A stretch of 64,000 bases of DNA from contig NZ_JAACFT010000017.1 of NCBI RefSeq assembly GCF_029051685.1, positions 62,001 through 126,000 of the forward strand. Direction: 5' to 3'. This DNA comes from Bradyrhizobium sp. CSA207. GTDB lineage: Bacteria; Pseudomonadota; Alphaproteobacteria; Rhizobiales; Xanthobacteraceae. The position numbers were made by a program, and so were the translations under genes. Numbering within the stretch: the first letter of the stretch is position 1; the number at the start of each line of letters is the position of its first letter. The notes beneath the pieces are model-generated. The model saw nothing but the letters and a program-made list of their open reading frames with translations. It searched no databases and was not told where the DNA came from. Of the stretch, positions 51,430 through 59,774 are shown piece after piece.

Positions 51430-51743
51430 TGACTTCCTCGCGACAGTTTCAAAACGCAACTGACCATCGTCGTCGACTCGCCCACAGGTTGAGCTCAAGT
51501 CAATTAGAACAAAAACGGAACATTGTCAACGGAGTCTTCGCTTCGGGGCAGCGCAGCCAATTCTCGCAAAAGTTCATCGAGACAGACGGCTGCGCCGGGG
51601 CGGCGCTGCTGATGGACACATAGCAACCTGGAGACCGGATACGACGCAGCGTTCAAAGCGACGCCCGCGCCGTATCGCAAGTACGGCCTAATGATCGGGA
51701 CACATTGAGCGACGACCGGCCGGGCGCCCTCAACCAGTTTCAC

Positions 51744-51773
51744 GCGCGTTCCGGGGGTAACTTGCAGAGTGTC
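51744..51773 (-). pseudogene. Short remnant resembling the 52.0-52.3 kb hypothetical gene
   Basis: Thirty bases (GCGCGTTCCGGGGGTAACTT and ten more on the plus strand) closely match 52162-52190 in the hypothetical gene below, with about four differences. Both encode DTLQVTP on the minus strand. The match is interrupted by repeat copy 6. The 93-codon minus-strand frame 51504-51785 that contains it does not otherwise look coding. Confidence 0.45.
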
Positions 51774-51815
51774 CAATGATGGCACTGTACAGGTGTTTTG
51801 CCCGACGCGTCAAAG
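51771..51815 (-). repeat. Island repeat element, copy 6 (leader only)
   Basis: Minus strand: TTTGACGCGTCGGGCAAAAC, then a degenerate CCATCATTGG. The GC hairpin is absent, being replaced by the gene remnant. Confidence 0.65.
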
Positions 51816-52007
51816 CGACTTATACAAATCCGAAGTCGCCAGCCGCAGCCCAGGCTCCGCTGATGTAGGCAGCAAGGCCCGCCGAGGCTGATCAAGCGGT
51901 CGCTTTTGCTCAGGTGATATGCCTGCCCAAGCACGTCGAGGTTGGCGACTGATCGGTCTCAGCAACCCAAGTCCTCCGTGTGCGCCGAACTCGCGGGCCC
52001 TCGCATG

Positions 52008-52283
52008 TCAGCTCAAGGCGCGGTTGACCGCGCCCTTCTCCTCCGCAAGCTTCCGCGCGATGTAGGCGTCCACCGTTTCGGCGAACGAGCGCTGCACGCC
52101 GACGGCGGCGCCGTGCTGGTCCAGGGCGTCCTGCTGCAGCACGCGCAGGACGATCAGGCGCGCGCGTTCCGGGGTGACCTGCAGCGTGTCGTCGATCGCG
52201 CTTTCGGCGAGCCGGATGGCACCCGGATCTCCCCGGGAGATCAGCGAACGGAGCAGGCTCTGGCACTTGTCTAAACCTTGCAC
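52008..52283 (-). CDS. Hypothetical protein, helical
   Basis: 91 residues from GTG 52283. Predominantly alpha-helical and soluble by composition (GDPGAIRLAESAIDDTLQVT, then RSFAETVDAYIARKLAEEKG). I do not recognise the family. A plus-strand frame of similar length overlaps it, but its Arg/Asp-rich composition looks like an antisense shadow. A related fragment 400 bp away (51744-51773) suggests duplication and decay. The gene lies in the right part of the island. Confidence 0.45.
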   Translation of the reverse strand: MQGLDKCQSLLRSLISRGDPGAIRLAESAIDDTLQVTPERARLIVLRVLQQDALDQHGAAVGVQRSFAETVDAYIARKLAEEKGAVNRALS

Positions 52284-52578
52284 CTGTTCAGCCCTGTCCG
52301 CGCGCCGATTTCGGCTTCGGCTTCCGGACGGGCTGGGTGTGCGTTCCGAACAACGCCAAAAGAAACGCGACTTCTTCCTTCGAACCGACCTGGATCATGA
52401 CTGTCTCCTGTTAGACCCTTTGGTCGGAGCCAGCGGCCGCGGCGTTCAGGACTATCTGGTTTCAGCAATGTTTCAGGCGTGTTTCGTCGGGCTGAAGGCG
52501 TCCCGCAGCCGTGCTTTGCTTGCCAGTGATGATCCGTCCCGAAAGGAACGCTGCGAACGGTGATCCGTTGCAAGCTCG

Positions 52579-52794
52579 ATGTACAAAGACGCGCTCTTTG
52601 ATCAGTTGAGGCAGATCGAATGCGAGGTTGTCGAAGGAGAGCGGCAGCTTGCAGCGCAAGAGGCGCGTGTCATCGAAATGAAGAAACAACATCAGGACAT
52701 CACCACTGCCCAGGCCGAGCTCGAGATGATGCGCTGCAACCAACGCCAGCGTGAGCACGACCGTCAACGTCTTCTCTATCTTCTTCAGCCGTAG
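52579..52794 (+). CDS. Small coiled-coil hypothetical protein
   Basis: 71 residues, almost entirely a charged helix with heptad-like spacing (LFDQLRQIECEVVEGERQLA, then HQDITTAQAELEMMRCNQRQ). It is probably a coiled coil. It has no signal peptide. No good ribosome site is seen before ATG 52579, which lowers confidence. Small proteins of this composition recur in Bradyrhizobium genomes, but I know no function. It stands alone between 290-bp and 260-bp gene-free stretches. Confidence 0.5.
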   Translation: MYKDALFDQLRQIECEVVEGERQLAAQEARVIEMKKQHQDITTAQAELEMMRCNQRQREHDRQRLLYLLQP

Positions 52795-53055
52795 TGAGTT
52801 TCAACAGCGGCCGAAGTGGAGACATCGCCAAGACGTCCTCCTGTGGGCCAATGCAGACGCGCACCATAAACCCACGATAAGGGTGTCTCCGTGACGGCCT
52901 CGCTACGCCGTTTGCTTTGCCCGACGGTTCCAACTTTAGTCAAATGCCCCATATCGGATTCGGCGGAATGAAATCTGTCTGCGCCATGCTGGGGCATCAA
53001 CCGCCGGCAATTGCGGCGCAAAAGGATACCGGAGCCGCCGAAGGAGAAACCGCCG

Positions 53056-53241
53056 ATGTACTACGTCGCCGCCGCATTATTGGTGCTGTCGGGACTGTTC
53101 TACTCCGCGAGCCATCACGAGCTCGGCCAGTTCGGCACGAACATGTGCAGCTATGGCAGCGCGTTCTGCGACAACCCCCTGATCGTCTTTTCCGGCGCGG
53201 CGCTCGCCGCGGTCTGGGGCATGTTCGTCAGCATCAAATAA
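53056..53241 (+). CDS. Small membrane protein
   Basis: 61 residues with two hydrophobic helices: MYYVAAALLVLSGLFYSASH at the start and LIVFSGAALAAVWGMFVSIK at the end. The short loop between them contains two cysteines (MCSYGSAFCDN). The ATG 53056 has AAGGAG 9 nt upstream. It is probably an inner-membrane protein of unknown role. The longer open frame from 53011 has no better start. It is followed by repeat copy 7. Confidence 0.65.
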   Translation: MYYVAAALLVLSGLFYSASHHELGQFGTNMCSYGSAFCDNPLIVFSGAALAAVWGMFVSIK

Positions 53242-53276
53242 GCGAGCCAACCGGGCCTTGCCGCCGGAGCGACGAA

Positions 53277-53352
53277 GCCCGCCGCCGGCACCGGGGCGGG
53301 CTCGAAGCAATTTTTGGACGATATAGTTCTACACCTGTTTTGCCCGACGGAG
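53277..53352 (-). repeat. Island repeat element, copy 7 (most diverged)
   Basis: Stem GCCCGCC/GGCGGGC (53277-53301), then a diverged middle and CGTCGGGCAAAACAGG on the minus strand. It lacks a T-tract. It marks the right limit of the repeat-bearing island. Confidence 0.6.
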
Positions 53353-53489
53353 CACACGCGTTTCGTATAATCGGAAACAGCGCCGGCACCGGGGCAAGCC
53401 CCCGGAACTTTCGTTCCTGCTTTAGCATTTGTATGCGAAGCCGGGCGTCCCCAGACCCGGGGTCGTTGGTGCGGAGGAGACGCCCGTGC

Positions 53490-54776
53490 ATGCATAGGAC
53501 CGCCGTTTCCCCCGCCAAATCCGCGCTGACACTGCTGCAAAGGCTGGGGCCGGGCCTGGTCACCGGCGCAGCCGACGACGATCCCTCCGGCATCGCCACC
53601 TACTCGCAGGCGGGCGCCCAATTCGGCTTCGGGCTGCTGTGGACGGTGTTTCTGACCACGCCGTTCATGATCGCCATCCAGCTCGTCAGCGCGCGGATCG
53701 GGCGGGTGACCGGCAAGGGGCTCGCCGCCAATGTCATGCAGGTCGCGCCGCGCTGGACGGTGCTGGCGCTGGTGTTCATGCTGGTTGCCGCCAACACCTT
53801 CAACATCGCCGCCGACATCGCGGCGATGGCGGAGGCGCTCTCGCTCGTCATCGGCGGGCTCAATCACGAGCACGCCCTGATCTTCGCGGCCGGCTCGACC
53901 CTGCTCGAGGTCTTTTTGCCCTACCGGCGCTATTCGCCGGCGCTGAAATTCCTCACCCTGGCGCTGTTCGCCTATGTCGCGACCGCCTTCACCGTGAAGA
54001 TCCCGTGGAGCACCGCGCTGCTCGCCACGGTGTGGCCGAAGCCGAATGTCAGCGCCGAGTATTTCCTGATGATCGTCGCCGTGCTGGGCACCACCATCAG
54101 CCCATATCTCTTTTTTTGGCAGGCCTCCCAGGAGGTCGAGGAGATGAACCACGGCAGGCATGACAAGCCCCTGCGGGAGCTCAAGCACGGCGGCAACCCC
54201 GAGATCGACCGCATCAAGATGGATACCATCTCCGGCATGCTGCTCTCCAACGGCATCGCCTTCTTCATCATCCTGACCACGGCATCGGTGCTGCACGCGA
54301 ACGGCGTCACCAACATCAACTCGGCCACCGAAGCCGCCGAGGCGCTGCGGCCGCTCGCCGGCGATTTCACCTTTGCGCTGTTCGCGCTTGGCATCATCGG
54401 CACCGGCCTATTGGCGATCCCGGTGCTGGCGGGGTCGGCGGCCTACGGCGTTGCCGAGATTTTCGGCTGGCGCGCCACGCTGGAGGCCAAGCCGGACGAG
54501 GCGGTCGGCTTCTACACCATCATCGCCACCGCAACCCTGATCGGCTTCGGCCTCGGCTTCACCGGCATCAGCGGGATCCACATGCTGGTGTGGAGCGCGG
54601 TGCTCAACGGCATCGTCGCCGTTCCCATCATGGCGATGATGATGGTTATCGTCTCGAGCGGCGCAATCATGGGCCGCTTCAAGGCGCGCCGATGGCTGGT
54701 CGCGCTGGGATGGTTCGGCACCGCGCTGATGGCGCTGGCCGTGCTCGCCCTGCTGGGCTCGTCCGTGATCGGCTGA
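53490..54776 (+). CDS. Nramp-related divalent metal transporter
   Basis: 428-residue inner-membrane protein with about eleven transmembrane segments and the LeuT-like Nramp fold. The TM1 motif reads ADDDPSGIATYSQAG (residues ~28-42), where classical Nramp has DPGN. The TM6 region reads GMLLSNGIAFFIILTTASV, without the MPH motif. Canonical Mn/Fe coordination by D-N and M residues is thus not conserved, placing it in a diverged Nramp-related branch whose metal preference may differ (Mg or another ion). The start is ATG 53490 with GGAGG upstream; the open frame extends far 5' without coding character. Confidence 0.85.
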   Translation: MHRTAVSPAKSALTLLQRLGPGLVTGAADDDPSGIATYSQAGAQFGFGLLWTVFLTTPFMIAIQLVSARIGRVTGKGLAANVMQVAPRWTVLALVFMLVAANTFNIAADIAAMAEALSLVIGGLNHEHALIFAAGSTLLEVFLPYRRYSPALKFLTLALFAYVATAFTVKIPWSTALLATVWPKPNVSAEYFLMIVAVLGTTISPYLFFWQASQEVEEMNHGRHDKPLRELKHGGNPEIDRIKMDTISGMLLSNGIAFFIILTTASVLHANGVTNINSATEAAEALRPLAGDFTFALFALGIIGTGLLAIPVLAGSAAYGVAEIFGWRATLEAKPDEAVGFYTIIATATLIGFGLGFTGISGIHMLVWSAVLNGIVAVPIMAMMMVIVSSGAIMGRFKARRWLVALGWFGTALMALAVLALLGSSVIG

Positions 54777-54910
54777 GGCTTCGGAAGTGCTCCCGGCTGC
54801 ACCTGTCCAGTCTTCACGCCGGGCCGTCCTTGGCCTAACAATTGGCACCGAGGCCGGGCTCCGCGACCCCGGCCAAAAAAACCAAGCCCGGTCGGGCAAC
54901 GGGGAGCGAC

Positions 54911-56125
54911 ATGACAAAATCATCAAAAGCAACAAGTCTCGAAATCCTCGCCTGCGACGCCGGCTGGAGAAACTACCATTTCGTCAAGCTGACGACGGAC
55001 GATGGCATCGTCGGCTGGAGCGAGTTCGACGAGGGGTTTGGCTCTCCGGGCGTCGGTGCTGCGATCCAGCGCCTGTCCGCCCGCGTGATCGGACAGAACG
55101 TGTTCCAGCATGAGCGCATCCATGCCGAGCTGTTCGCGGCCACGCGTCCGGCTGCCGGCGGGGTGGTGGCGCAGGCACTCGGTGCGATCGAGAATGCACT
55201 GCTCGATGCCAAGGCGAAGCTGCTGGGCGTGCCCTGCTACGAGCTGCTCGGCGGAAAGATCCGCGACCGTGTTCGGGTCTACTGGTCGCATTGCGCGACC
55301 TGGCGGATCAATCATCCGTCCTGGTACAAGCCGCCGATCGAAAGCCTCGACGGCGTCAAGGCGATCGGGCGCGAGGTCGCGGAGAAGAAGTTCACCGCGC
55401 TCAAGACCAACATCTTCTCCTATGACGACGGCAAGCCCACCGGCTGGCGTCCGGGCTTCGGCTCGCCCTTTGCGCCCGAGATCAATGTCGATCGCAAGAT
55501 CCTGCGCGACCTGCGCACGCATCTGGAAGCCATCAGCGACGGCGCCGGTCCCGATGTCGACATCCTGCTCGACTGCAACTTCAACGCCAAGACCGAAGGC
55601 TATCTGAAGATCCTGCGGACCATCGCGGACCTCGACATGTTCTGGGTCGAGATCGACAGTTTCAATCCGGAAGCGCTCGGCTATATCCGCAGGCAAAGCC
55701 CGCATCCGATCTCGTCCTGCGAGACGCTGCTCGGCCTGCGCGAGTTCCTGCCCTATTTCCATCAGCAAGCCATGGATGTCGCCATCATCGACACGCCCTG
55801 GAACGGCGTTTGGCAATCAATGAAGATTGCGGCCGCCGCGGAAGCTTTCGAGGTCAACGTCGCGCCGCATAATTTTTACGGCCACCTTTGCTCGATGATG
55901 AACGCGCATTTCTGCGCTGCGGTGCCGAACCTGCGCATCATGGAGATCGACATCGACCGCCTCGCCTGGGACCGCGAGCTGTTCACGCACGAGCCCGAGA
56001 TTCAGAACGGTCATCTCGTCATTCCGGACAGGCCCGGCTGGGGCACCGAGCCGAACGAAGAGGCGTTGCGCGCGCATCCGCCGAAGACCAGCAGCGGGCT
56101 TCTCAATTACGGGCGCAAGGGCTGA
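54911..56125 (+). CDS. Enolase-superfamily enzyme (mandelate racemase/muconate lactonizing family)
   Basis: 404 residues. The N-terminal capping domain is ~1-130 and the barrel ~140-400. Metal ligands are probably the acids in LLDCNFN, WVEID and SSCETL. On the second strand the usual KxK is LKTN, and the C-terminal barrel end has NVAPHNFYGHL, which offers a histidine as in galactonate-dehydratase-type members. It abstracts a proton alpha to a carboxylate, most likely as a sugar-acid dehydratase; the substrate is not predictable. The ATG 54911 follows GGGGAG. A GC inverted repeat at 54850-54874 lies in its leader. Confidence 0.85.
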   Translation: MTKSSKATSLEILACDAGWRNYHFVKLTTDDGIVGWSEFDEGFGSPGVGAAIQRLSARVIGQNVFQHERIHAELFAATRPAAGGVVAQALGAIENALLDAKAKLLGVPCYELLGGKIRDRVRVYWSHCATWRINHPSWYKPPIESLDGVKAIGREVAEKKFTALKTNIFSYDDGKPTGWRPGFGSPFAPEINVDRKILRDLRTHLEAISDGAGPDVDILLDCNFNAKTEGYLKILRTIADLDMFWVEIDSFNPEALGYIRRQSPHPISSCETLLGLREFLPYFHQQAMDVAIIDTPWNGVWQSMKIAAAAEAFEVNVAPHNFYGHLCSMMNAHFCAAVPNLRIMEIDIDRLAWDRELFTHEPEIQNGHLVIPDRPGWGTEPNEEALRAHPPKTSSGLLNYGRKG

Positions 56126-56159
56126 CGTTACAAGGGCTGACGGCCAAAAGGGCTGAAGA

Positions 56160-56444
56160 CTACGGCGTTACGGGATTGACCGTCGGGGACGTTTTCGGCC
56201 CCGGCCGCGCAGGCTCGATCGGCGATTTTGGTTCGGTGGGAAGTACGTCGGCGCCCGCGGCACGCGCGGCCTCGCCGGTGGTATGGTACATCGCAACATG
56301 CGCCGGCTGGGTCTTGGCCCGGCTCCATGGTCCATGGTCCACCATCAACATCGCAGCAATGGTCAAACCGGCCACGATCAACGCAATCACGCCGGGATGA
56401 CGAAGTGCCGTAGAGATAGAGTACGCGAAACGATCAGTTACCAT
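56160..56444 (-). CDS. Small single-pass membrane protein
   Basis: 94 residues. An N-terminal transmembrane helix (GVIALIVAGLTIAAMLMVDH, about residues 18-37) is followed by a periplasmic-type Pro/Ala-rich tail ending KTSPTVNPVTP. It is convergent with the enolase-family gene. It lies about 110 nt downstream of the cytochrome gene in the same orientation, so it may belong to that unit. I do not recognise the family. A plus-strand frame overlaps, but its composition is less protein-like. Confidence 0.5.
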   Translation of the reverse strand: MVTDRFAYSISTALRHPGVIALIVAGLTIAAMLMVDHGPWSRAKTQPAHVAMYHTTGEAARAAGADVLPTEPKSPIEPARPGPKTSPTVNPVTP

Positions 56445-56556
56445 CGAAACATCCGCACCTTTTCCTCTGTCGGGTTAATTCAAAAGAATCCGACGAGTTC
56501 CATAGTCTTCTTAAGCAAATTTCGAGCCAAGGCGCGGGAACTCTGCGGCCGCGCGC

Positions 56557-57099
56557 TTACCTCTTCACATCGGGCCGCGCATCGCCGACGAACCTGTCGC
56601 GGTTCGGCATCTTCACGGCGCTAAGCGATTTTGCATCGAGCGTCGCGTCGGCTCCCACCAACCCGTTGAGGTTCAGGACGTAAGCGGACACCGCATAGAC
56701 ATCGTCATCGCTCAGCGACTGCGGCGCGTTCTGCGGCATGGCGCGACGGATGTAGTCGAACAGCGTCGTCGCATAGGGCCAGAAACTGCCGACAGTGCGG
56801 ATCGGCTTGGCCGTGCCGATCGTGCCTTGCCCGCCCGCGAGCCTGTCGCCGAGGCCGCCCTCGCCTTTCTCCCCATGGCACGAGGTACATTGCTGCGCGT
56901 ACACCTCGCGACCGTCCGCCACCGAACCACGACCCGGTGGCAGATTGCCGCCGCTGCGTCCGATGTCGATGTTCCAGCCCGCGATCTCCGCCGGTGTTGC
57001 CGGCCGTCCGATGCCGTAGGGGCTTTGCGCCTGTGCGTCGCTGACGCAGGCGCACAGAAGAATCGCGAATGCGATGCTACAAGTCTCATGCAAGCGCAT
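56557..57099 (-). CDS. Periplasmic monohaem c-type cytochrome (SoxD/SorB-like)
   Basis: 180-residue precursor. The signal peptide (SIAFAILLCACVSDAQA) has cleavage before QSPYGIG. There is one haem site, CTSCHG, at about residues 71-76, and axial methionine candidates in MPQNAPQSLSDDDVYAV. It overlaps the 3' end of the molybdoenzyme gene by 14 bp, so it is its electron acceptor. SoxD proper is dihaem and longer; only one CXXCH is present here, which resembles SorB or a shortened SoxD. Electrons would pass on to the respiratory chain. Confidence 0.88.
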   Translation of the reverse strand: MRLHETCSIAFAILLCACVSDAQAQSPYGIGRPATPAEIAGWNIDIGRSGGNLPPGRGSVADGREVYAQQCTSCHGEKGEGGLGDRLAGGQGTIGTAKPIRTVGSFWPYATTLFDYIRRAMPQNAPQSLSDDDVYAVSAYVLNLNGLVGADATLDAKSLSAVKMPNRDRFVGDARPDVKR

Positions 57100-58357
57100 T
57101 GGTCACCTCGCCGTCAGCCGCGACGCGCCAGGGCCAGATCGCATTGTTGTGGTAGAAAAAGTTCTCGCCGCGCACCGCGAGCAGCTCGGCCAGCGTCGGC
57201 TGCACGTAGCCGGTCTCGTCGATGGCGCGGCTCTGGATCACTGCGGGCTTGCCGTCCCATCGCCACGGCAGGCGGAACCGTGTCAAGGCACGCGTCAGCA
57301 CCGGCTCCTGCAATCGCGCCTCCTGCCAACTCTTGCCGTCGTCGACGGACACCTCGACACGCGCGATCCTGCCGTGTCCACTCCAGGCGATGCCGGAAAT
57401 CTCGTGAAAGCCGCTCGCGTCGAGACGTTGGCCGCCCGAGGGACGCGTGATGATCGACTTCGCTTCCATGTAGAAGGAATGCTCGCGTGCCGTGCCGTCC
57501 GGCAGAAGATCGGTATATTTCGAAGTCTCTTCGCGCGAATAGACCGGCTCCGCGGTCACATGCAGGCGCCGCAGCCATTTTACGCTCATATTGCCCTCGA
57601 AGCCCGGCAGCAACAGCCGCAGCGGATAGCCCTGCTGTGGGCGGAGCCGTTCGCCGTTCTGGCTGTAGACCAGCATGGCGTCTTCGAGGCACTTCTCGAT
57701 CGGGATGCTGCGCGTCATTGCCGCAGCGTCGGCGCCTTCGGCAATCACCCATTTCGCCTCCGGCTTCAGCCCCGCCTCCTGCAGCACCAGCTTCAGGCTC
57801 ACGCCGGTCCATTCCGCACAACTCACCAGACCCACGAGGTCCGATGCCGTCTTGCCGTAGGGTTTGCTGTAGCCGGGATTGCCCGAGCATTCGAGGAAGT
57901 GGATGCGCGACTCCGACGGGAAGCGCCGCAGATCGTCCATGGTGAAAATCAGGGGCCGCTCGACGAGGCCATGCAACATCAACCGGTGCTGCGCCGGATC
58001 GATGCTCGGAACGCCACCATGGTGCCGCTCGTAGAACAGTCCGTTCGGCGTGATGATGCCGTCGAGCTCCTGCAACGGTGTGCGGCTCGATGCGGAAATG
58101 TACTGCTTCAGCGTCTTCGAGATATTCTTGACGACGCCCTTCTCGAACGGCGAGGGCGCGCCATAGGGCTGGCTTCCCATCGGCTCGCCCGGCGCCTTCA
58201 TCCATTCGGGAATGTTGGGCGGGAGGTTGTCCGTCTCGGCAGCGACCGAAGCGCCCGCGCCGAGAGCGGCGCCTCCGAGCGCAGCAGTGCCACCTTTCAG
58301 AAAACGGCGGCGCGTGGTCGTCACAGGATCATCGTCGGGATTGATCGTGCTGCTCAT
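57086..58357 (-). CDS. Sulfite dehydrogenase-like molybdoenzyme (SoxC/SorA family)
   Basis: 423-residue precursor. The twin-arginine signal is TTTRRRFLKGGTAALGG, so it is exported folded with cofactor. The molybdopterin domain includes IHFLECSGNPGY, where the cysteine is the probable Mo ligand. The C-terminal immunoglobulin-like dimerisation domain includes ISGIAWSGHGRIARVEVSVD. It oxidises sulfite or a sulfane-sulfur intermediate in the periplasm. The start at ATG 58357 puts the Tat motif at residues 11-14; the frame opens upstream to 58393. It forms a two-gene unit with the cytochrome. No soxXYZAB genes are in the window, so stand-alone sulfite oxidation is as likely as a Sox role. Confidence 0.9.
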   Translation of the reverse strand: MSSTINPDDDPVTTTRRRFLKGGTAALGGAALGAGASVAAETDNLPPNIPEWMKAPGEPMGSQPYGAPSPFEKGVVKNISKTLKQYISASSRTPLQELDGIITPNGLFYERHHGGVPSIDPAQHRLMLHGLVERPLIFTMDDLRRFPSESRIHFLECSGNPGYSKPYGKTASDLVGLVSCAEWTGVSLKLVLQEAGLKPEAKWVIAEGADAAAMTRSIPIEKCLEDAMLVYSQNGERLRPQQGYPLRLLLPGFEGNMSVKWLRRLHVTAEPVYSREETSKYTDLLPDGTAREHSFYMEAKSIITRPSGGQRLDASGFHEISGIAWSGHGRIARVEVSVDDGKSWQEARLQEPVLTRALTRFRLPWRWDGKPAVIQSRAIDETGYVQPTLAELLAVRGENFFYHNNAIWPWRVAADGEVTNALA

Positions 58358-58522
58358 TGCGGACCCTCGGCTGGCTGGGCCCGCATGAAACATTCCAACG
58401 GCCGCATTTGCAATTGGCAGCTATTTCAAAAGCGGCCAATTTTGATCAGGGCTGACCCAAATCTGCCGGCTGCGAGAGCAGTTCCTTTCCTTGCAATGCA
58501 CAAACGTCGCCGCGGGACAATC

Positions 58523-59500
58523 TCACTCGCCCGGTGCGATCGCGTTGCTCGGTGTTGGGCGGTCGGTGATCTGCTGGCCGAACAGGCTGCCGATCAGTTC
58601 GACCGCGGTGCGCGCGGTCCGGCCGCGTTCGTCCAGGAACGGATTGAGCTCGACGATGTCGATCGATCCCACTAGCCCGGAATCGTGCAAGAGCTCCATG
58701 ATCAGGTGCGCCTCGCGATAGGTCGCTCCGCCCGGCACTGTCGTGCCGACGCCCGGCGCGACGCAGGGGTCGAGGAAATCAACGTCGAAGCTGACATGCA
58801 GCACCCCGTCGCTCGCCCTGACACGCTCGATGACACGCCGGATCAGCACGGCGACGCCGAACTCGTCGATCTGGCGCATGTCGGCAACCCTGATCCGGCG
58901 GGCGCGCATCAGCTCCTTTTCGAGCTTGTCGATCGAGCGTATGCCGAACAGATCGAGCCGATCGGGATCGATCGAGGCACGGGGATCATCGCCCAGCAAG
59001 CCGTCGAGGCCCGGCTCACCGCATAGGAACGCCGCCGACATGCCGTGCATGTTCGCGGTGATCGTCGTCTCCGGGGTGTTATAGTCAGCATGCGCATCCA
59101 GCCAGAGCACGAAGAGCTTGCGACCGCGCTCCTGCCAATGGCGCGCCATGGCGTTGACCGAGCCCATTGACAGCGTATGATCGCCGCCAAGGAAGATCGG
59201 AATCGCGCCGGTCCCGGCGATCTCATAGCCGCGACGGCTCAGCACGCGCGTCCAGCGCTGGATTTCCCGGTAATGATTGGCCTTGTCCGGCGGCCTGTCG
59301 TCGAGATCCCTGATTTCAGCGATGGAGAGATCGCCGTAGTCCACGACCTCGAAGTCCAGGCTATCGAGCAGCGTCGCAAGGCCGGCGGTGCGCAGCGCCG
59401 CAGGGCCCATCAGAGTGCCGCGCTGCGAGGCCCCCATGTCGATGGGCGCGCCGAGCAGGGCGATGCTCCGGCCTCGATCCGGCCTGGTCCGATCTGTCAC
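58523..59500 (-). CDS. rocF: Arginase
   Basis: 325 residues of the ureohydrolase family. The binuclear manganese motifs are GGDHTLSMGS, DAHADYNTPE and SFDVDFLDP. The C-terminal glutamate is in DIVELNPFLDE. It hydrolyses L-arginine to ornithine and urea. The DAHADYNTPET sequence and GTTVPGG loop favour arginase over agmatinase. It is monocistronic, between the molybdoenzyme gene and a gene-free 274 bp. The start is ATG 59500, with GGGAG upstream. Confidence 0.9.
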   Translation of the reverse strand: MTDRTRPDRGRSIALLGAPIDMGASQRGTLMGPAALRTAGLATLLDSLDFEVVDYGDLSIAEIRDLDDRPPDKANHYREIQRWTRVLSRRGYEIAGTGAIPIFLGGDHTLSMGSVNAMARHWQERGRKLFVLWLDAHADYNTPETTITANMHGMSAAFLCGEPGLDGLLGDDPRASIDPDRLDLFGIRSIDKLEKELMRARRIRVADMRQIDEFGVAVLIRRVIERVRASDGVLHVSFDVDFLDPCVAPGVGTTVPGGATYREAHLIMELLHDSGLVGSIDIVELNPFLDERGRTARTAVELIGSLFGQQITDRPTPSNAIAPGE

Positions 59501-59672
59501 GGCAGTCTCCCGAGGTCAGCAAGCTTGCGCCAGCCTAACAGAGATTCGCACCCGTCGTTTCACGGATCGTTTGACGAAAATGCGTCACTCGAGGAACATC
59601 CGGGAACAAAATCGCAAGGGCCGAATTGCCAATCCAAGGCCGGCACCCGCCGTTTACCACGGCGCCTGTCGC

Positions 59673-59733
59673 GGATAGCCAAAGGTCGTCCGACCCGCTG
59701 TTCAAACGAGCGCTCGCGAGGATAGCCAAAGGT
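59673..59733 (+). repeat. Pair of 14-bp direct repeats
   Basis: GGATAGCCAAAGGT occurs at 59673-59686 and again at 59720-59733, 47 bp apart. Both are in the otherwise featureless arginase/DUF883 intergenic region. Confidence 0.6.
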
Positions 59734-59774
59734 GCCGCGCCTCATTCATCGCTTCAGAAGCGGAGTTTACAAAC

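Noticed and set aside
41846..53352. CRISPR array or transposon ends
   Set aside because: The repeats are widely and irregularly spaced, with hairpins of varying sequence and no uniform spacers. No transposase or target-site duplications were seen.
54850..54874. Terminator after the Nramp-related gene
   Set aside because: The GC inverted repeat is followed by an A-run on the plus strand, so it has the wrong polarity for that gene, and no minus-strand gene ends there.
57074..58675. 533-codon plus-strand open frame
   Set aside because: Antisense to the molybdoenzyme and cytochrome genes; no recognisable domain.
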